Assembly (NCBI GenBank): GCA_004535785.1
Contig: SPIB01000001.1
Location: 1,135,637-1,199,636, forward strand
DNA length: 64,000 nucleotides
Reading direction: 5' to 3'
Source of the DNA: Gammaproteobacteria bacterium LSUCC0112
GTDB taxonomy: Bacteria > Pseudomonadota > Gammaproteobacteria > Pseudomonadales > Pseudohongiellaceae
Positions 24,154 to 34,302 of the stretch are shown one piece after another (position 1 is the stretch's first letter; every line of letters begins with the position of its first letter). The translations under genes and the position numbers were made by a program. The notes under the pieces are model-generated. The model was not told the DNA's origin, did not search any database, and worked only from the letters and a program-made list of their open reading frames with translations.

Positions 24154-25737
24154 TTACTGAGCGTGAATCAATTTTGGATCTGGTGGTGTTTCAAACGTAT
24201 GGTACGGGGCAGGTGATGGAACAGTCCATTCCAGACCTTGAGCGCCTTCCCAGACTTGATCCGTTGCTTTTTTACCGCCTTTAACGCATTTGATCACTAC
24301 AAACAGCAGTATCAATTGCGAGAAACCGAACAGGAAGCCGCCCACACTGGAGATCCAGTTAAAGTTTGCAAACTGCAGGGCATAGTCAGGAATTCGGCGT
24401 GGCATACCTGCCAGTCCAAGGAAATGCTGCGGGAAGAACAACAGGTTTACGCCAATAAACGACAACCAGAAGTGCAACTTACCCAAGGTCTCGTCGTACA
24501 TGTAGCCAGTCCATTTAGGCAACCAGTAATAAGTTGCTGCCATGATTGAAAACACTGCTCCTGGAACAAGAACGTAGTGGAAGTGTGCGACCACGAAGTA
24601 GGTATCGTGGTATTGGAAGTCCACTGGCGTAATCGCAAGCATGACACCTGTGAATCCACCCATGGTGAACAGCACTACGAATGCGATAGCAAACAACATC
24701 GGCGTTTCAAACGTCATCGCGCCGCGGAACATGGTCGCTACCCAGTTGAAAACCTTCACGCCTGTTGGCACTGCAATCAGCATGGTTGCATACATGAAGA
24801 ACAGTTGTCCTGCCAACGGCATACCCACTGTAAACATGTGGTGTGCCCATACGATAAACGACAGGAACGCGATCGATGCGGTTGCGTACACCATGGAGTC
24901 ATAACCGAACAGGCGCTTTCGTGCAAACGTCGGGATGATCGCAGAGACAACACCAAACGCTGGCAGAATCATGATGTAAACTTCGGGGTGACCAAAAAAC
25001 CAGAACAAATGCTGGAATAGAACAGGGTCTCCGCCACCGGCTGCATTAAAGAAGCTGGTACCAAAGTGAATATCAAACAGCATCATGGTGACGACACCCG
25101 CCAGAACCGGCATTACAGCAATCAGCAGGTAGGCGGTGATTAACCATGTCCATACGAACAGTGGCATCTTCATCAGTGTCATGCCCGGGGCACGCATGTT
25201 CAGAATGGTTGCAATCACGTTAATAGAGCCCATGATGGATGATGCACCCATAATGTGAACTGCAAAGATAAAGAACGTGGTTGATGGTGGCGCGTATGTC
25301 GTAGAAAGCGGCGCATAGAATGTCCAACCGAAGTTAGGTCCACCGCCTTCCATAAACATGGTGGATACCATCAATGCGAATGCAAATGGAAGAATCCAGA
25401 AACTCCAGTTGTTCATTCTTGGCAGAGCCATATCTGGCGCACCAATCATAAGGGGGATCATCCAGTTAGCTAAACCTACGAAAGCAGGCATAACCGCACC
25501 GAATACCATGACGAGACCGTGCATGGTGGTCATCTGGTTGAAAAAGTTAGGTTCTACAAATTGCAGTCCTGGCTGAAACAGTTCTGCTCGAATGACCAGG
25601 GCGAATGTACCGCCCAGCAGGAACATTGCAAAGCTGAACCACAGGTAAAGTGAGCCGATATCTTTATGGTTGGTCGTATACAACCATCGCGATAAGCCTT
25701 TAGCCGGGCCGTGATGATGATCGTGTGCTGCGCTCAT
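24154..25737 (-). CDS. coxA: Cytochrome c oxidase subunit I (aa3 oxidase)
   Basis: Catalytic subunit of the canonical aa3 oxidase. The 527-residue protein has 12 helices, 'MHGLVMV' haem-a ligand, 'HPEVYIMILPAFG', 'AHHMFTVG', and 'HFHYVLV' with the haem ligands; it is A1-type. Start ATG 25737 lies 5 bases after the coxB stop. It differs clearly from the plus-strand copy at 17252, so the two oxidases are not a recent duplication. Confidence 0.97.
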   Translation of the reverse strand: MSAAHDHHHGPAKGLSRWLYTTNHKDIGSLYLWFSFAMFLLGGTFALVIRAELFQPGLQFVEPNFFNQMTTMHGLVMVFGAVMPAFVGLANWMIPLMIGAPDMALPRMNNWSFWILPFAFALMVSTMFMEGGGPNFGWTFYAPLSTTYAPPSTTFFIFAVHIMGASSIMGSINVIATILNMRAPGMTLMKMPLFVWTWLITAYLLIAVMPVLAGVVTMMLFDIHFGTSFFNAAGGGDPVLFQHLFWFFGHPEVYIMILPAFGVVSAIIPTFARKRLFGYDSMVYATASIAFLSFIVWAHHMFTVGMPLAGQLFFMYATMLIAVPTGVKVFNWVATMFRGAMTFETPMLFAIAFVVLFTMGGFTGVMLAITPVDFQYHDTYFVVAHFHYVLVPGAVFSIMAATYYWLPKWTGYMYDETLGKLHFWLSFIGVNLLFFPQHFLGLAGMPRRIPDYALQFANFNWISSVGGFLFGFSQLILLFVVIKCVKGGKKATDQVWEGAQGLEWTVPSPAPYHTFETPPDPKLIHAQ

Positions 25738-25742
25738 GGTTA

Positions 25743-26891
25743 TTACTGTCCTTCTTGAATGTAGGCGTTGACATCAGCCGGTTGAATCACATCACCTGCA
25801 CTATTGCCGAAGCCATTTCGTACGTAGGTGATGATCGCTGCCAGCTCAATCGGATTCAGTTGCCGGCCATATGCGGCCATAGCGGTCCCCGGAACACCAT
25901 TTACCAGCGTGTCCATGGTCACGGCTGCGTCGCCGGTCGCTTTTGCACTGCCAGCAAGCGCAGGGAACACTGGTGGCATACCAACACCGCCCGCCTGATG
26001 ACATGCCACACAGTTTCGGTTATAGATCTGCTCGCCTTGTGCCATTGCATCTGCCATGGTCATTTCAGCAGCCGCAAGTTCGCGAATCTGTCTGACTCCG
26101 GCCTGCTGTTCTTCGTACCATGCCTGGAAATCCGCGGGCTCAAGTGCGTGTACTTCGATTGGCATAAAGCCGTGTTCCATACCACATAGCTCAGCGCACT
26201 GGCCGCGGTAAATCCCTGGCTCTTCCACGATTACCCAAGTTTCATTTATGAAACCAGGTATTGTGTCCTTTTTGATCGCGAAGTCAGGCACCCACCACGC
26301 ATGCAAAACGTCAGCAGACGTCATCAGGAAGCGAACTTTGGTATTGGTTGGAATGACTAGCGGGCGGTCGACTTCAAGCAGGTAATTCTCACCCTTCTCT
26401 ACACCGTTGTTGATCTCTTCACGCGATGTTGCAAGAACGCTAAAGAAAGAAACCTCTTCTTCGTCCATGTTTTCGCGCATGTAGCGGTATTCCCAACGCC
26501 ACTGATAACCAATGATCTGCACATCAAGCTCAGACTCGGAGGCGTCATAGGCGGCTGTCAACACACGCGTTGCAGGAATTGCCATTGCAATCAGTATCAG
26601 GAAAGGGATCAGGGTCCAAACAATCTCGACCTTGGTGCTTTCATGGAAGGTTGCCGGTTTGACACCCTTTGATTTTCTATGATTGATAATGGACCACAAC
26701 ATGGCTCCAAAAACGACCACACCAATGGCTACACACCACCAGAAAATCGTCATATGAAGGTCATAAGTATCTCGACTCATTTGGGTTACGCCCCTGGGCA
26801 TATTCAAATCCCAGGCTGCATGCAGACCCGCACTCCAGAAAAGCAGAGTACTGAGCGCAAGGCTTAACCACAGCTTTGCTTTCGACAACAT
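25743..26891 (-). CDS. coxB: Cytochrome c oxidase subunit II with one cytochrome c domain
   Basis: Electron-entry subunit of the aa3 oxidase. The 382-residue precursor has a signal peptide (cleavage near residue 25), two helices (about 48-68 and 90-110), the CuA domain with His197, Cys232, Cys236, His240 and Met243, and one C-terminal cytochrome c domain with CVACH (294-298). The fused haem domain is common in gammaproteobacterial CoxB. First gene of the minus-strand cox operon. Confidence 0.96.
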   Translation of the reverse strand: MLSKAKLWLSLALSTLLFWSAGLHAAWDLNMPRGVTQMSRDTYDLHMTIFWWCVAIGVVVFGAMLWSIINHRKSKGVKPATFHESTKVEIVWTLIPFLILIAMAIPATRVLTAAYDASESELDVQIIGYQWRWEYRYMRENMDEEEVSFFSVLATSREEINNGVEKGENYLLEVDRPLVIPTNTKVRFLMTSADVLHAWWVPDFAIKKDTIPGFINETWVIVEEPGIYRGQCAELCGMEHGFMPIEVHALEPADFQAWYEEQQAGVRQIRELAAAEMTMADAMAQGEQIYNRNCVACHQAGGVGMPPVFPALAGSAKATGDAAVTMDTLVNGVPGTAMAAYGRQLNPIELAAIITYVRNGFGNSAGDVIQPADVNAYIQEGQ

Positions 26892-27298
26892 TCGCCGTGT
26901 CTCCGTAGTAGTAAGATAAAGGCAGTTTTACTAGCTTTCTCAGGTTTATTGTTTTACTAGGCCCGAGCCATCAGACCCGGGCACAGCAGCTTAAATTACC
27001 GTGCCCATCAGAATAACCTGCTTTTCAGACCTGTCCTCAAGCAAAAAAGCTTGTTGCTAGATCTTTAGCAGTCACTAAAGCAGGTGATCATTGCCTGATT
27101 TAAGTGGTTGGCTGGGTAGTCGGGTGCAATTTAACGCGATGCGATTATAACAAAACTTGTTTCTACATTACCATCGTATCTGAGCACATTGATTCAGTTA
27201 CAAAAAAGAAACGGAAGTACGCTGTCAATTCACGTCTGCTCAAGTTTATAGGCCTGCTCCTGCAGAAAACATGAGGCAGATCAATTTTTTCATATTTC
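26892..27298. other. 407-base non-coding region upstream of the cox operon
   Basis: Holds the promoter region of the minus-strand coxB operon and the 3' end of prlC. I see a GC-rich imperfect hairpin at about 26963-26984 (GCCCGAG / CCCGGGC, one mismatch), in the leader of the coxB message. I do not see a convincing terminator for prlC or a short gene. Confidence 0.45.
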
Positions 27299-29374
27299 TC
27301 AATGTGTTCTGAGGCCCTCTTGTTTGAGTAGGGCGGCGATATCCGGCTCTCGGCCCATAAAATCAGTAAATAGTGACAAGGTGTCGGCACCGCCTCCTTT
27401 TGACAATATTTTGTCAAGAAATTGGCCCCCCATTTCCGGACTGAGAACGCCAGCCTGTTCAAACCTGGAAAATACGTCGGCAGAGAGCACTTCAGCCCAT
27501 TTGTAACTGTAATATCCGGCCGCGTAGCCGCCCGCAAAAATATGCGAAAAACTGTTTTGGAAACGATTGTATTCCGGTACTGCGTACACAGATGTGATTG
27601 CTCTGGTTTTTTGAATCGACTCGTTAACAAAATCACTGTTGCCATTGCAATCGATCTGATGCAGGGAAAAGTCAAAATGTGCAAACTCAAGTTGGCGCAC
27701 ACTTCTCATGCCAGACTGGAAATTACGGGCCGCCAGCATTTTTTCAAGCATGGATGATGGTAGTTTTTCGCCTGTTTGATAATGACTAGAGATCATGCCG
27801 ATGGAGATCGCGTCCCAGCACCAGTTTTCCATTAACTGACTTGGCAATTCAACCGCATCCCAGGCAACGCCAGCAATACCAGAACTTTGGAGATAGTTTT
27901 CACGGGTCAACATATGATGCAACCCATGGCCAAATTCATGAAAAAGCGTAGTGGCATCGTTATGTGTTAATAGTGCAGGTGTGCCACCCGAAGGTGGTGC
28001 AAAATTGCAAACCAGATAGGCAACCGGTATCTGCAAGTCTGGATCGCTCCCGTCAGCTGTCCGTAAACGCCGTGTTCGACAACTTGCCATCCACGCACCA
28101 CCTTGTTTGCCTTCTCTGGTAAAGAGGTCAAAGTAAAAACTGGCCAGCACGTCGTCATTCTTGATCACATCATAAAATTCTACGTCCGGATGCCAGACGT
28201 GAGCCCCGTCATTTCGGACGATCCTGACACCGTAGAGTGTTTCCACGATTTCAAAGAGCCCCGAGCGAACTTTTTGTAGCGGAAACCAGGCTCTCAACTC
28301 TTCCTGTGAAATGTCATAGTTTTGTTTTCGTAACTTTTCACTGAAATATGATACGTCCCACGCCGCAAGATCTTCGATGTTAAAGACACGCGTTGCAAAC
28401 TCCCTGAGTTCTTCAAATTCCCGTTTCGCAGCTGGCAAACTGAAGCTGATCAGATCAATCAAAAAATTGTTAACCCTTTCCACAGATTTGGCCATTTTGC
28501 GTTGAACCGAAAGTTCAGCGTAATTTCTCAATCCCAACAATTCGGCCATTTCTTGCCGCAACGTCAGAATTTCAACAATGATGTCGTGGTTGTCCCACTC
28601 AGCACGTCCGTAAGAAGATGCCCTTGTTGTATATGCCTTATATACCGTTTCGCGCAGTTTGCGATCGTCGGCATATGTGATTACAGCGTGATAACAAGGG
28701 AAATCAAGCGTTAGCAAATACCCTGTCAGTCCTTTCCGGGTCGCAGCAGCTGCCATGGATTGCAGGCTCAGTAAAGGCACTCCGACCAATTCACCAACGT
28801 CTGTTATGTTGATACTCCAATCCCTTGTGGCATCAAGTACATTGTTTCCAAACATGTTTGAAAGCTCGCCAAGCCGGGTTTGCACACGGGTGTAGTCTTG
28901 TTTTTGCTCTACTGGCAAACTGACACCCGCCAAGCGGAATTCCAGCAAACTATCTGAAAGAATTTTTCGTTGCGAGCCATCTAGGTTCAGTTCGTCCGCT
29001 CGGCTTTCAAGCGCAAGAACCAGTTTGTAGAGTTGTTCATTCTGGCCTATTTCGGCATAGTACTGGGTGATTAGCGGTTGAGAGCTGTTGTAGGCATCTC
29101 TGATTTCCGGGGTATTACAGACCGCATTTAAATGACTCGCCGTTGACCAGACTTTGCCGAGACGGTCATCCATTTCATCCAGAACGTCGATAAGCCCTTG
29201 CCAATCGGGCAACTTGTTGTTTCCGAACGTCTCCAAAAGTACCGCGAGTTGTTGGCGGTTTTCCTGCAGAACGTGAGCGACAGCCGGGCTGATATGTTCA
29301 GAGCGTATAGCGTGGAAATCTGGCAGACTATCAAAATGCAACAACGGGTTGATATCAGTTTTTGCAAACGACAT
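27299..29374 (-). CDS. prlC: Oligopeptidase A, M3 zinc metallopeptidase
   Basis: Cytoplasmic peptidase that degrades oligopeptides and cleaved signal peptides. The 691-residue protein is a full-length M3 family enzyme with the zinc motif H479-EFG-H483 and the downstream conserved Glu helix. I chose ATG 29374, which gives the family-typical N-terminus 'MSFAKTDINPLL'; an in-frame start at 29422 would add 16 residues. It is divergent from the yrdA-like gene, an adjacency also found in Pseudomonas. Confidence 0.95.
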   Translation of the reverse strand: MSFAKTDINPLLHFDSLPDFHAIRSEHISPAVAHVLQENRQQLAVLLETFGNNKLPDWQGLIDVLDEMDDRLGKVWSTASHLNAVCNTPEIRDAYNSSQPLITQYYAEIGQNEQLYKLVLALESRADELNLDGSQRKILSDSLLEFRLAGVSLPVEQKQDYTRVQTRLGELSNMFGNNVLDATRDWSINITDVGELVGVPLLSLQSMAAAATRKGLTGYLLTLDFPCYHAVITYADDRKLRETVYKAYTTRASSYGRAEWDNHDIIVEILTLRQEMAELLGLRNYAELSVQRKMAKSVERVNNFLIDLISFSLPAAKREFEELREFATRVFNIEDLAAWDVSYFSEKLRKQNYDISQEELRAWFPLQKVRSGLFEIVETLYGVRIVRNDGAHVWHPDVEFYDVIKNDDVLASFYFDLFTREGKQGGAWMASCRTRRLRTADGSDPDLQIPVAYLVCNFAPPSGGTPALLTHNDATTLFHEFGHGLHHMLTRENYLQSSGIAGVAWDAVELPSQLMENWCWDAISIGMISSHYQTGEKLPSSMLEKMLAARNFQSGMRSVRQLEFAHFDFSLHQIDCNGNSDFVNESIQKTRAITSVYAVPEYNRFQNSFSHIFAGGYAAGYYSYKWAEVLSADVFSRFEQAGVLSPEMGGQFLDKILSKGGGADTLSLFTDFMGREPDIAALLKQEGLRTH

Positions 29375-29463
29375 GAACAATGGTCTCCGACTTGTCTGGA
29401 AAGAAATATAGTATCTTACCATCAGCGATTACAAAAAAAGCCTCTTGCTCCAAGGGATAACCT

Positions 29464-29994
29464 ATGTCTATCGAGAGTTTTGAACAATCTGCACCGGTCC
29501 TTTCAGAAGGCGTTTTTGTCCACAACAGCGCAGTGGTTATCGGGGATGTGCATATCGGGCCGGATTCGTCCGTTTGGCCCATGGTCACCATACGCGGAGA
29601 CATACATCACATCAGAATTGGCGCGAGAAGCAGTATTCAGGATGGCGCGGTGCTTCACGTCACGCATGACGGTCCTTTTAATCCCGGTGGTTTCCCCTGT
29701 CTGATTGGTGATGATGTTACGGTTGGTCATCAAGTTATGTTGCACGGCTGCACAATTCACAGTCGCGTACTGGTCGGGATGGGGTCGATTATTATGGATG
29801 GTGCCGTTGTGGAGTCTGACGTGATTATTGGGGGCGGCAGCTTGGTTCCTCCCGGCAAACGCCTGGAAAGTGGGTTTTTATATGTAGGATCACCGGTCAA
29901 AAGAATTCGAGCATTGTCAGAACAGGAAAAGTCCTTCTTTCTCTATACCGCCGGGAAGTATTGTGAACTTAAAAATCGATACCTGGCGCGTTAG
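29464..29994 (+). CDS. yrdA: Gamma-carbonic-anhydrase-like hexapeptide-repeat protein
   Basis: A 176-residue left-handed beta-helix protein with hexapeptide repeats ('IGDVHIG', 'IGDDVTVGH', 'VGMGSII') and the histidines expected for the trimer-interface metal site (in 'VLHVTHDG' and 'VGHQVMLHG'). It belongs to the YrdA/PaaY group. Carbonic anhydrase activity is shown for some members only, so the reaction here is uncertain. ATG 29464 has AGGG upstream. Convergent with aroE across 17 bases. Confidence 0.9.
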   Translation: MSIESFEQSAPVLSEGVFVHNSAVVIGDVHIGPDSSVWPMVTIRGDIHHIRIGARSSIQDGAVLHVTHDGPFNPGGFPCLIGDDVTVGHQVMLHGCTIHSRVLVGMGSIIMDGAVVESDVIIGGGSLVPPGKRLESGFLYVGSPVKRIRALSEQEKSFFLYTAGKYCELKNRYLAR

Positions 29995-30011
29995 CAAATT
30001 TCCCATCAACG

Positions 30012-30836
30012 TCAAACCTCGAGCAAGCGCCTCAACGCTGCTAATACAGGCGCTGTGTCGGGACGAATGCCACGCCACAAATAGAATGATTCTGCCGCCT
30101 GCTCGACCAGCATACCTGTCCCATCCAGCGCCAGCGCAGCACCAAGGGAGCTGGCCCACTGTTGGAATACCGTTCCACCCGGCGCATAGACCATGTCATA
30201 ACAACGAGTACTGGAGCCAATCAAGTGAGCGGGCAGTGCCGGCATTTCGCCGCTTAACCCGGCAGCGCTGCCATTGATTATCCAGTCCGGTTGAATGTCG
30301 CCCAAGTGGTCATTGTTGCGAGTCTCGATATCAACATCAGTACCAAACAGCGCTCGCAATTCCTCTGCCCGGGCCAGCGTTCTGTTCGCAATGATGATGC
30401 GAGACGGGCTCGCCTTGATCAGGCGAGGCAAAAGACCACGTACGGCACCACCGGCTCCCAAAATCAAAATAACTGATCCCGCCAAACTTGCTGCGTGATT
30501 CTGTTCGATGTCCCGTACCAGACCTACACCGTCTGTGTTATCGCCCGCAAGACGGCCATCTGGCAGTTTATAAATTGTATTCACCGCGCCTGCTTTTTCA
30601 GCATTTAATGCATGCCAGTCGACCAAGCGCCACGCACTTTCCTTGTGTGGGACGGTTATGTTTAATCCACGTCCTCCCGCCTCAAAAAAATTTCTCACGG
30701 CGACATCAAAACCGGATGGCTCAACTTCGATACGGCCGTATTGTAGTAATTGCCCGGTTTGCTCAGCAAACAATGCATGTATAAATGGCGATTTGCTATG
30801 GCTGACAGGAAAACCAACAACGGCGTATTGATCCAT
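30012..30836 (-). CDS. aroE: Shikimate dehydrogenase AroE
   Basis: NADPH-dependent reduction of 3-dehydroshikimate to shikimate in aromatic amino-acid synthesis. The 274-residue protein has the substrate motif 'SHSKSP' near the N-terminus, 'NITVPHK' with the catalytic Lys, 'GDNTDG' with the catalytic Asp, and the NADP loop 'GAGGAVRG' followed by 'NRT'. ATG 30836 matches the family start 'MDQYAV'. It follows hemF by 17 bases, so hemF-aroE are co-transcribed. Confidence 0.96.
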   Translation of the reverse strand: MDQYAVVGFPVSHSKSPFIHALFAEQTGQLLQYGRIEVEPSGFDVAVRNFFEAGGRGLNITVPHKESAWRLVDWHALNAEKAGAVNTIYKLPDGRLAGDNTDGVGLVRDIEQNHAASLAGSVILILGAGGAVRGLLPRLIKASPSRIIIANRTLARAEELRALFGTDVDIETRNNDHLGDIQPDWIINGSAAGLSGEMPALPAHLIGSSTRCYDMVYAPGGTVFQQWASSLGAALALDGTGMLVEQAAESFYLWRGIRPDTAPVLAALRRLLEV

Positions 30837-30853
30837 CGAGCGACCTTTCAAAG

Positions 30854-31795
<942 letters not shown>

Positions 31796-31808
31796 TCACT
31801 CAACTCCT

Positions 31809-32384
31809 TTAAGACGCGCGAACAAGTTGTCCAGTGGAGAAATCAACGATCTTCGAAGGATTTCGTGCTCCACCCAACTGCCCCGGTACAACAAAATTCA
31901 ATTGTGAACCAAAATATTTTTCGACCAACACCCTGGATCTTGCAGGGAGTTTTCCCGTTATGTTGGCGGATGTAGACACTATTGGTCCGCCAAACTCCTT
32001 GCACAACGATCGCACCACTGGATGATGACTGACCCTCAAAGCCACGGCACGATGACTGCCTTTAATCCAGAACGGAATTTGGTCAAGGACATCAGGCACC
32101 AGAAAGGTAACCGCGCCGGTTTTACCCTGTTGTTGCCACGCAACGTCCAGTTTTTTGTACTGACCGGGCGACAACGCGGCTAGAATCTCTTCAAAATCCC
32201 CAATCTGACCAGCGATCAGTATCATACCTTTTTGGATTGGTCTCTGTTTGATCTGAAGCAATTCAAGGCAGGCTTCTTCGTTTTGCGGATCACAACCCAA
32301 ACCCCAGACGGCTTCCGTTGGATAAGCAATTACCCCACCTTGCATCAGTCTGTGTGCGGCAACTTTTACTGCCAATTTTTCCAT
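31809..32384 (-). CDS. tsaC: L-threonylcarbamoyladenylate synthase TsaC
   Basis: First step of t6A formation at position 37 of ANN-decoding tRNAs, making threonylcarbamoyl-AMP from threonine, bicarbonate and ATP. The 191-residue Sua5/YrdC-domain protein has the conserved segments 'AYPTEAVWGLGCDP', 'KQRP', 'VALRV' and 'STSAN'. Its length matches TsaC (YrdC) and not the longer two-domain Sua5. Follows dprA by 20 bases on the same strand. Confidence 0.95.
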   Translation of the reverse strand: MEKLAVKVAAHRLMQGGVIAYPTEAVWGLGCDPQNEEACLELLQIKQRPIQKGMILIAGQIGDFEEILAALSPGQYKKLDVAWQQQGKTGAVTFLVPDVLDQIPFWIKGSHRAVALRVSHHPVVRSLCKEFGGPIVSTSANITGKLPARSRVLVEKYFGSQLNFVVPGQLGGARNPSKIVDFSTGQLVRAS

Positions 32385-32404
32385 ACGCTGTCCTCAACAC
32401 CACG

Positions 32405-33586
32405 TTACTCATCTGGCTGTTTGCGTCGCCACAAGCCGCCACTGTGTGCAACAAACCCACTCACTTCCAGCAGCAGCAATTTTTCACTCACAACACTTAA
32501 ATCCTGTTCGGTTCTCAGTATAAGAGATTCCATACTGACGCCATCCTCACACAATTCCCGGTATACAGCTTCACAACCGGCGGGAACATTATCCTTGTTG
32601 CCTGCAAAGCGTTCAGGCACATTATTGTTGGTTTTATTCAAAACCCCAAATTGCGGGTAACTCATGGCAAGTTGTGCCTGACAAATGAACTGGATGTGAT
32701 CAACGATGTCCTGTGCATTTTCCGTCAAAATCGCGCCTTGGCGAAGCAATTTGTGACAGCCTCGGCTTCCCGGACTGTTTATTGAACCGGGCACAGAAAA
32801 TATTTCCCGATTCTGCTCAAGCGCCAGACGAGCAGTGATCAGAGACCCGCTTCGCATGTTGGCCTCAACAACACACACGCCAAGGCTCAAACCGGAAATT
32901 ATTCTGTTCCGTTGGGGAAAATGTTGGGCCACCGGCCCCGCATCAAGCGGTAACTCTGATATCAATGCGCCAGCTTCCGGTGCGCCTGTGCTTGCAATCC
33001 TGTTTGCCAACGATTGATTGGATCCCGGATAGACGCTGTGCAGACCATTACCAAGCACGGCCACTGTTGCACCTTTACTATCAAGTGCCGCCACATGAGC
33101 TTGTGTGTCGATACCCGAAGCCAACCCGCTGCAAATGATTAAACCTTTATCAGCCAGTTCCGCCGACAGTTTGTAAGCGATGGATCGGCCGTAAGCGGAA
33201 CAACTGCGACTGCCTACTATGGCCAGCATGGGTCTGCGCAAAATGTCGACATTTCCTTTTACAAAAAGCACGGGCGGATAGTCTGATATCTCTCGAAGCA
33301 TGGCTGGATAAACAACATCGGAGGCTAACACGATGTTATTGCCGGGTTCTTGCAACCATTGCTGTGTCTGATCAAGTCGGCTACAGACCTCCTTACCAGG
33401 TGTCAATGCCGATTTCACCGCCAGCCATTCGGACGGGGACGCGCAAAAGTCGGCCAGTTCAGTCAAGCTTCCAGATTTTGATGTCCAGCGACATCCGCCG
33501 GCGTCCAACAATCGCCTTAAAAAGGTTGAACTCACACCTTTTGTGTAAAACAAACTCAGGATGAATCGGGTCTCCTCGTGTGTCAT
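32405..33586 (-). CDS. dprA: DNA-processing protein DprA (Smf)
   Basis: Binds incoming single-stranded DNA and loads RecA during natural transformation. The 393-residue protein has an N-terminal SAM-like region, a central Rossmann fold ('VGSRSCSAYG', 'SGLASGIDTQAH', 'GNGLHSVYP', 'RNRIISGLS') and a C-terminal winged-helix-like region. Its presence alone does not prove competence. First of the dprA-tsaC-hemF-aroE minus-strand run. Confidence 0.94.
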   Translation of the reverse strand: MTHEETRFILSLFYTKGVSSTFLRRLLDAGGCRWTSKSGSLTELADFCASPSEWLAVKSALTPGKEVCSRLDQTQQWLQEPGNNIVLASDVVYPAMLREISDYPPVLFVKGNVDILRRPMLAIVGSRSCSAYGRSIAYKLSAELADKGLIICSGLASGIDTQAHVAALDSKGATVAVLGNGLHSVYPGSNQSLANRIASTGAPEAGALISELPLDAGPVAQHFPQRNRIISGLSLGVCVVEANMRSGSLITARLALEQNREIFSVPGSINSPGSRGCHKLLRQGAILTENAQDIVDHIQFICQAQLAMSYPQFGVLNKTNNNVPERFAGNKDNVPAGCEAVYRELCEDGVSMESLILRTEQDLSVVSEKLLLLEVSGFVAHSGGLWRRKQPDE

Positions 33587-33609
33587 TTGTCAGACATCCT
33601 TGTCTTCTG

Positions 33610-33633
33610 GCCGGCCAAAGGCCGGCTGTTTTA
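33610..33633 (+). other. GC-rich hairpin with T-run between dprA and def
   Basis: Perfect 7-base stem (GCCGGCC / GGCCGGC), loop AAA, then TGTTTTA. It looks like an intrinsic terminator on the plus strand, yet no plus-strand gene ends here. On the minus strand it sits 24 bases before the dprA start, in its leader. Confidence 0.6.
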
Positions 33634-33638
33634 TGCTG

Positions 33639-33647
33639 TGATATACT
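33639..33647 (+). promoter_or_regulatory. Candidate extended -10 promoter of def
   Basis: TGATATACT fits an extended -10 element (TGn-TATACT). No recognisable -35 is found at 17-18 bases upstream. A start about 7 bases downstream would leave a leader of about 105 bases before def. Confidence 0.4.
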
Positions 33648-33759
33648 GCGCCCGTTTAATCAAGGTGGGAGATGTTTCAACTTTAACCGCCCATCTCATG
33701 AGGTTATGGCACAGCAAAAGGGCTGATGCTTGACGAAGTTGCTTCTATCGGAGGACAAA

Positions 33760-34272
33760 ATGGCTAAACTTGAAATTCTGGAATTCCCCGACGTGAGGCT
33801 GAGAACAATCGCAAAGCCAGTAGAGCAGGTGGATGATCAACTTCGCGTGCTGATTGATGACATGTTCGAAACAATGTATGAAGCGCCCGGAATAGGATTG
33901 GCTGCCACGCAGGTCAATGTCCACAAACAGCTCATTGTGATTGACATCTCGGAAGACCGGAGCGAGCCACTGGTCTTTATTAACCCCCGACTGAATGTGC
34001 TTGATCAGGAACTGACCGAGTATGATGAAGGCTGCCTTTCTGTGCCGGGTTTTTATGAAACAGTAAGTCGCCCTGCCAAAGTAAAAATCAACGCTATCAA
34101 TCGGTTGGGTGAGCCCTTTGAGTTGATCGCGGATGGTTTACTGGCCACCTGCATCCAACATGAAATGGATCACTTGAACGGCAAGTTGTTTGTGGATTAC
34201 CTCAGCACCCTCAAGCGACAACGAATTCGCAGCAAACTCGAAAAGGCCCATAAACTGGCCAGCGAAGAATGA
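33760..34272 (+). CDS. def: Peptide deformylase
   Basis: Removes the formyl group from the N-terminal Met of new proteins. The 170-residue metalloenzyme has motif I 'GIGLAATQ' (45-51 region), motif II 'EGCLSVPG' with metal ligand Cys92, and motif III 'HEMDH' with His134, catalytic Glu135 and His138. ATG 33760 has a strong GGAGG. It is followed by fmt, whose product adds the formyl group, and by rsmB and trkA. Confidence 0.97.
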   Translation: MAKLEILEFPDVRLRTIAKPVEQVDDQLRVLIDDMFETMYEAPGIGLAATQVNVHKQLIVIDISEDRSEPLVFINPRLNVLDQELTEYDEGCLSVPGFYETVSRPAKVKINAINRLGEPFELIADGLLATCIQHEMDHLNGKLFVDYLSTLKRQRIRSKLEKAHKLASEE

Positions 34273-34302
34273 GCGCCAGCTCTCACCTACTGGATCTACT
34301 TT

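Noticed and set aside
24577-25020. 147-codon plus-strand frame inside coxA
   Set aside because: His/Arg/Cys-rich antisense reading of a strongly conserved oxidase gene.
27163-27702. 179-codon minus-strand frame overlapping the prlC 3' end
   Set aside because: Most of it is prlC in another frame; the part after prlC has no start or ribosome site of its own.
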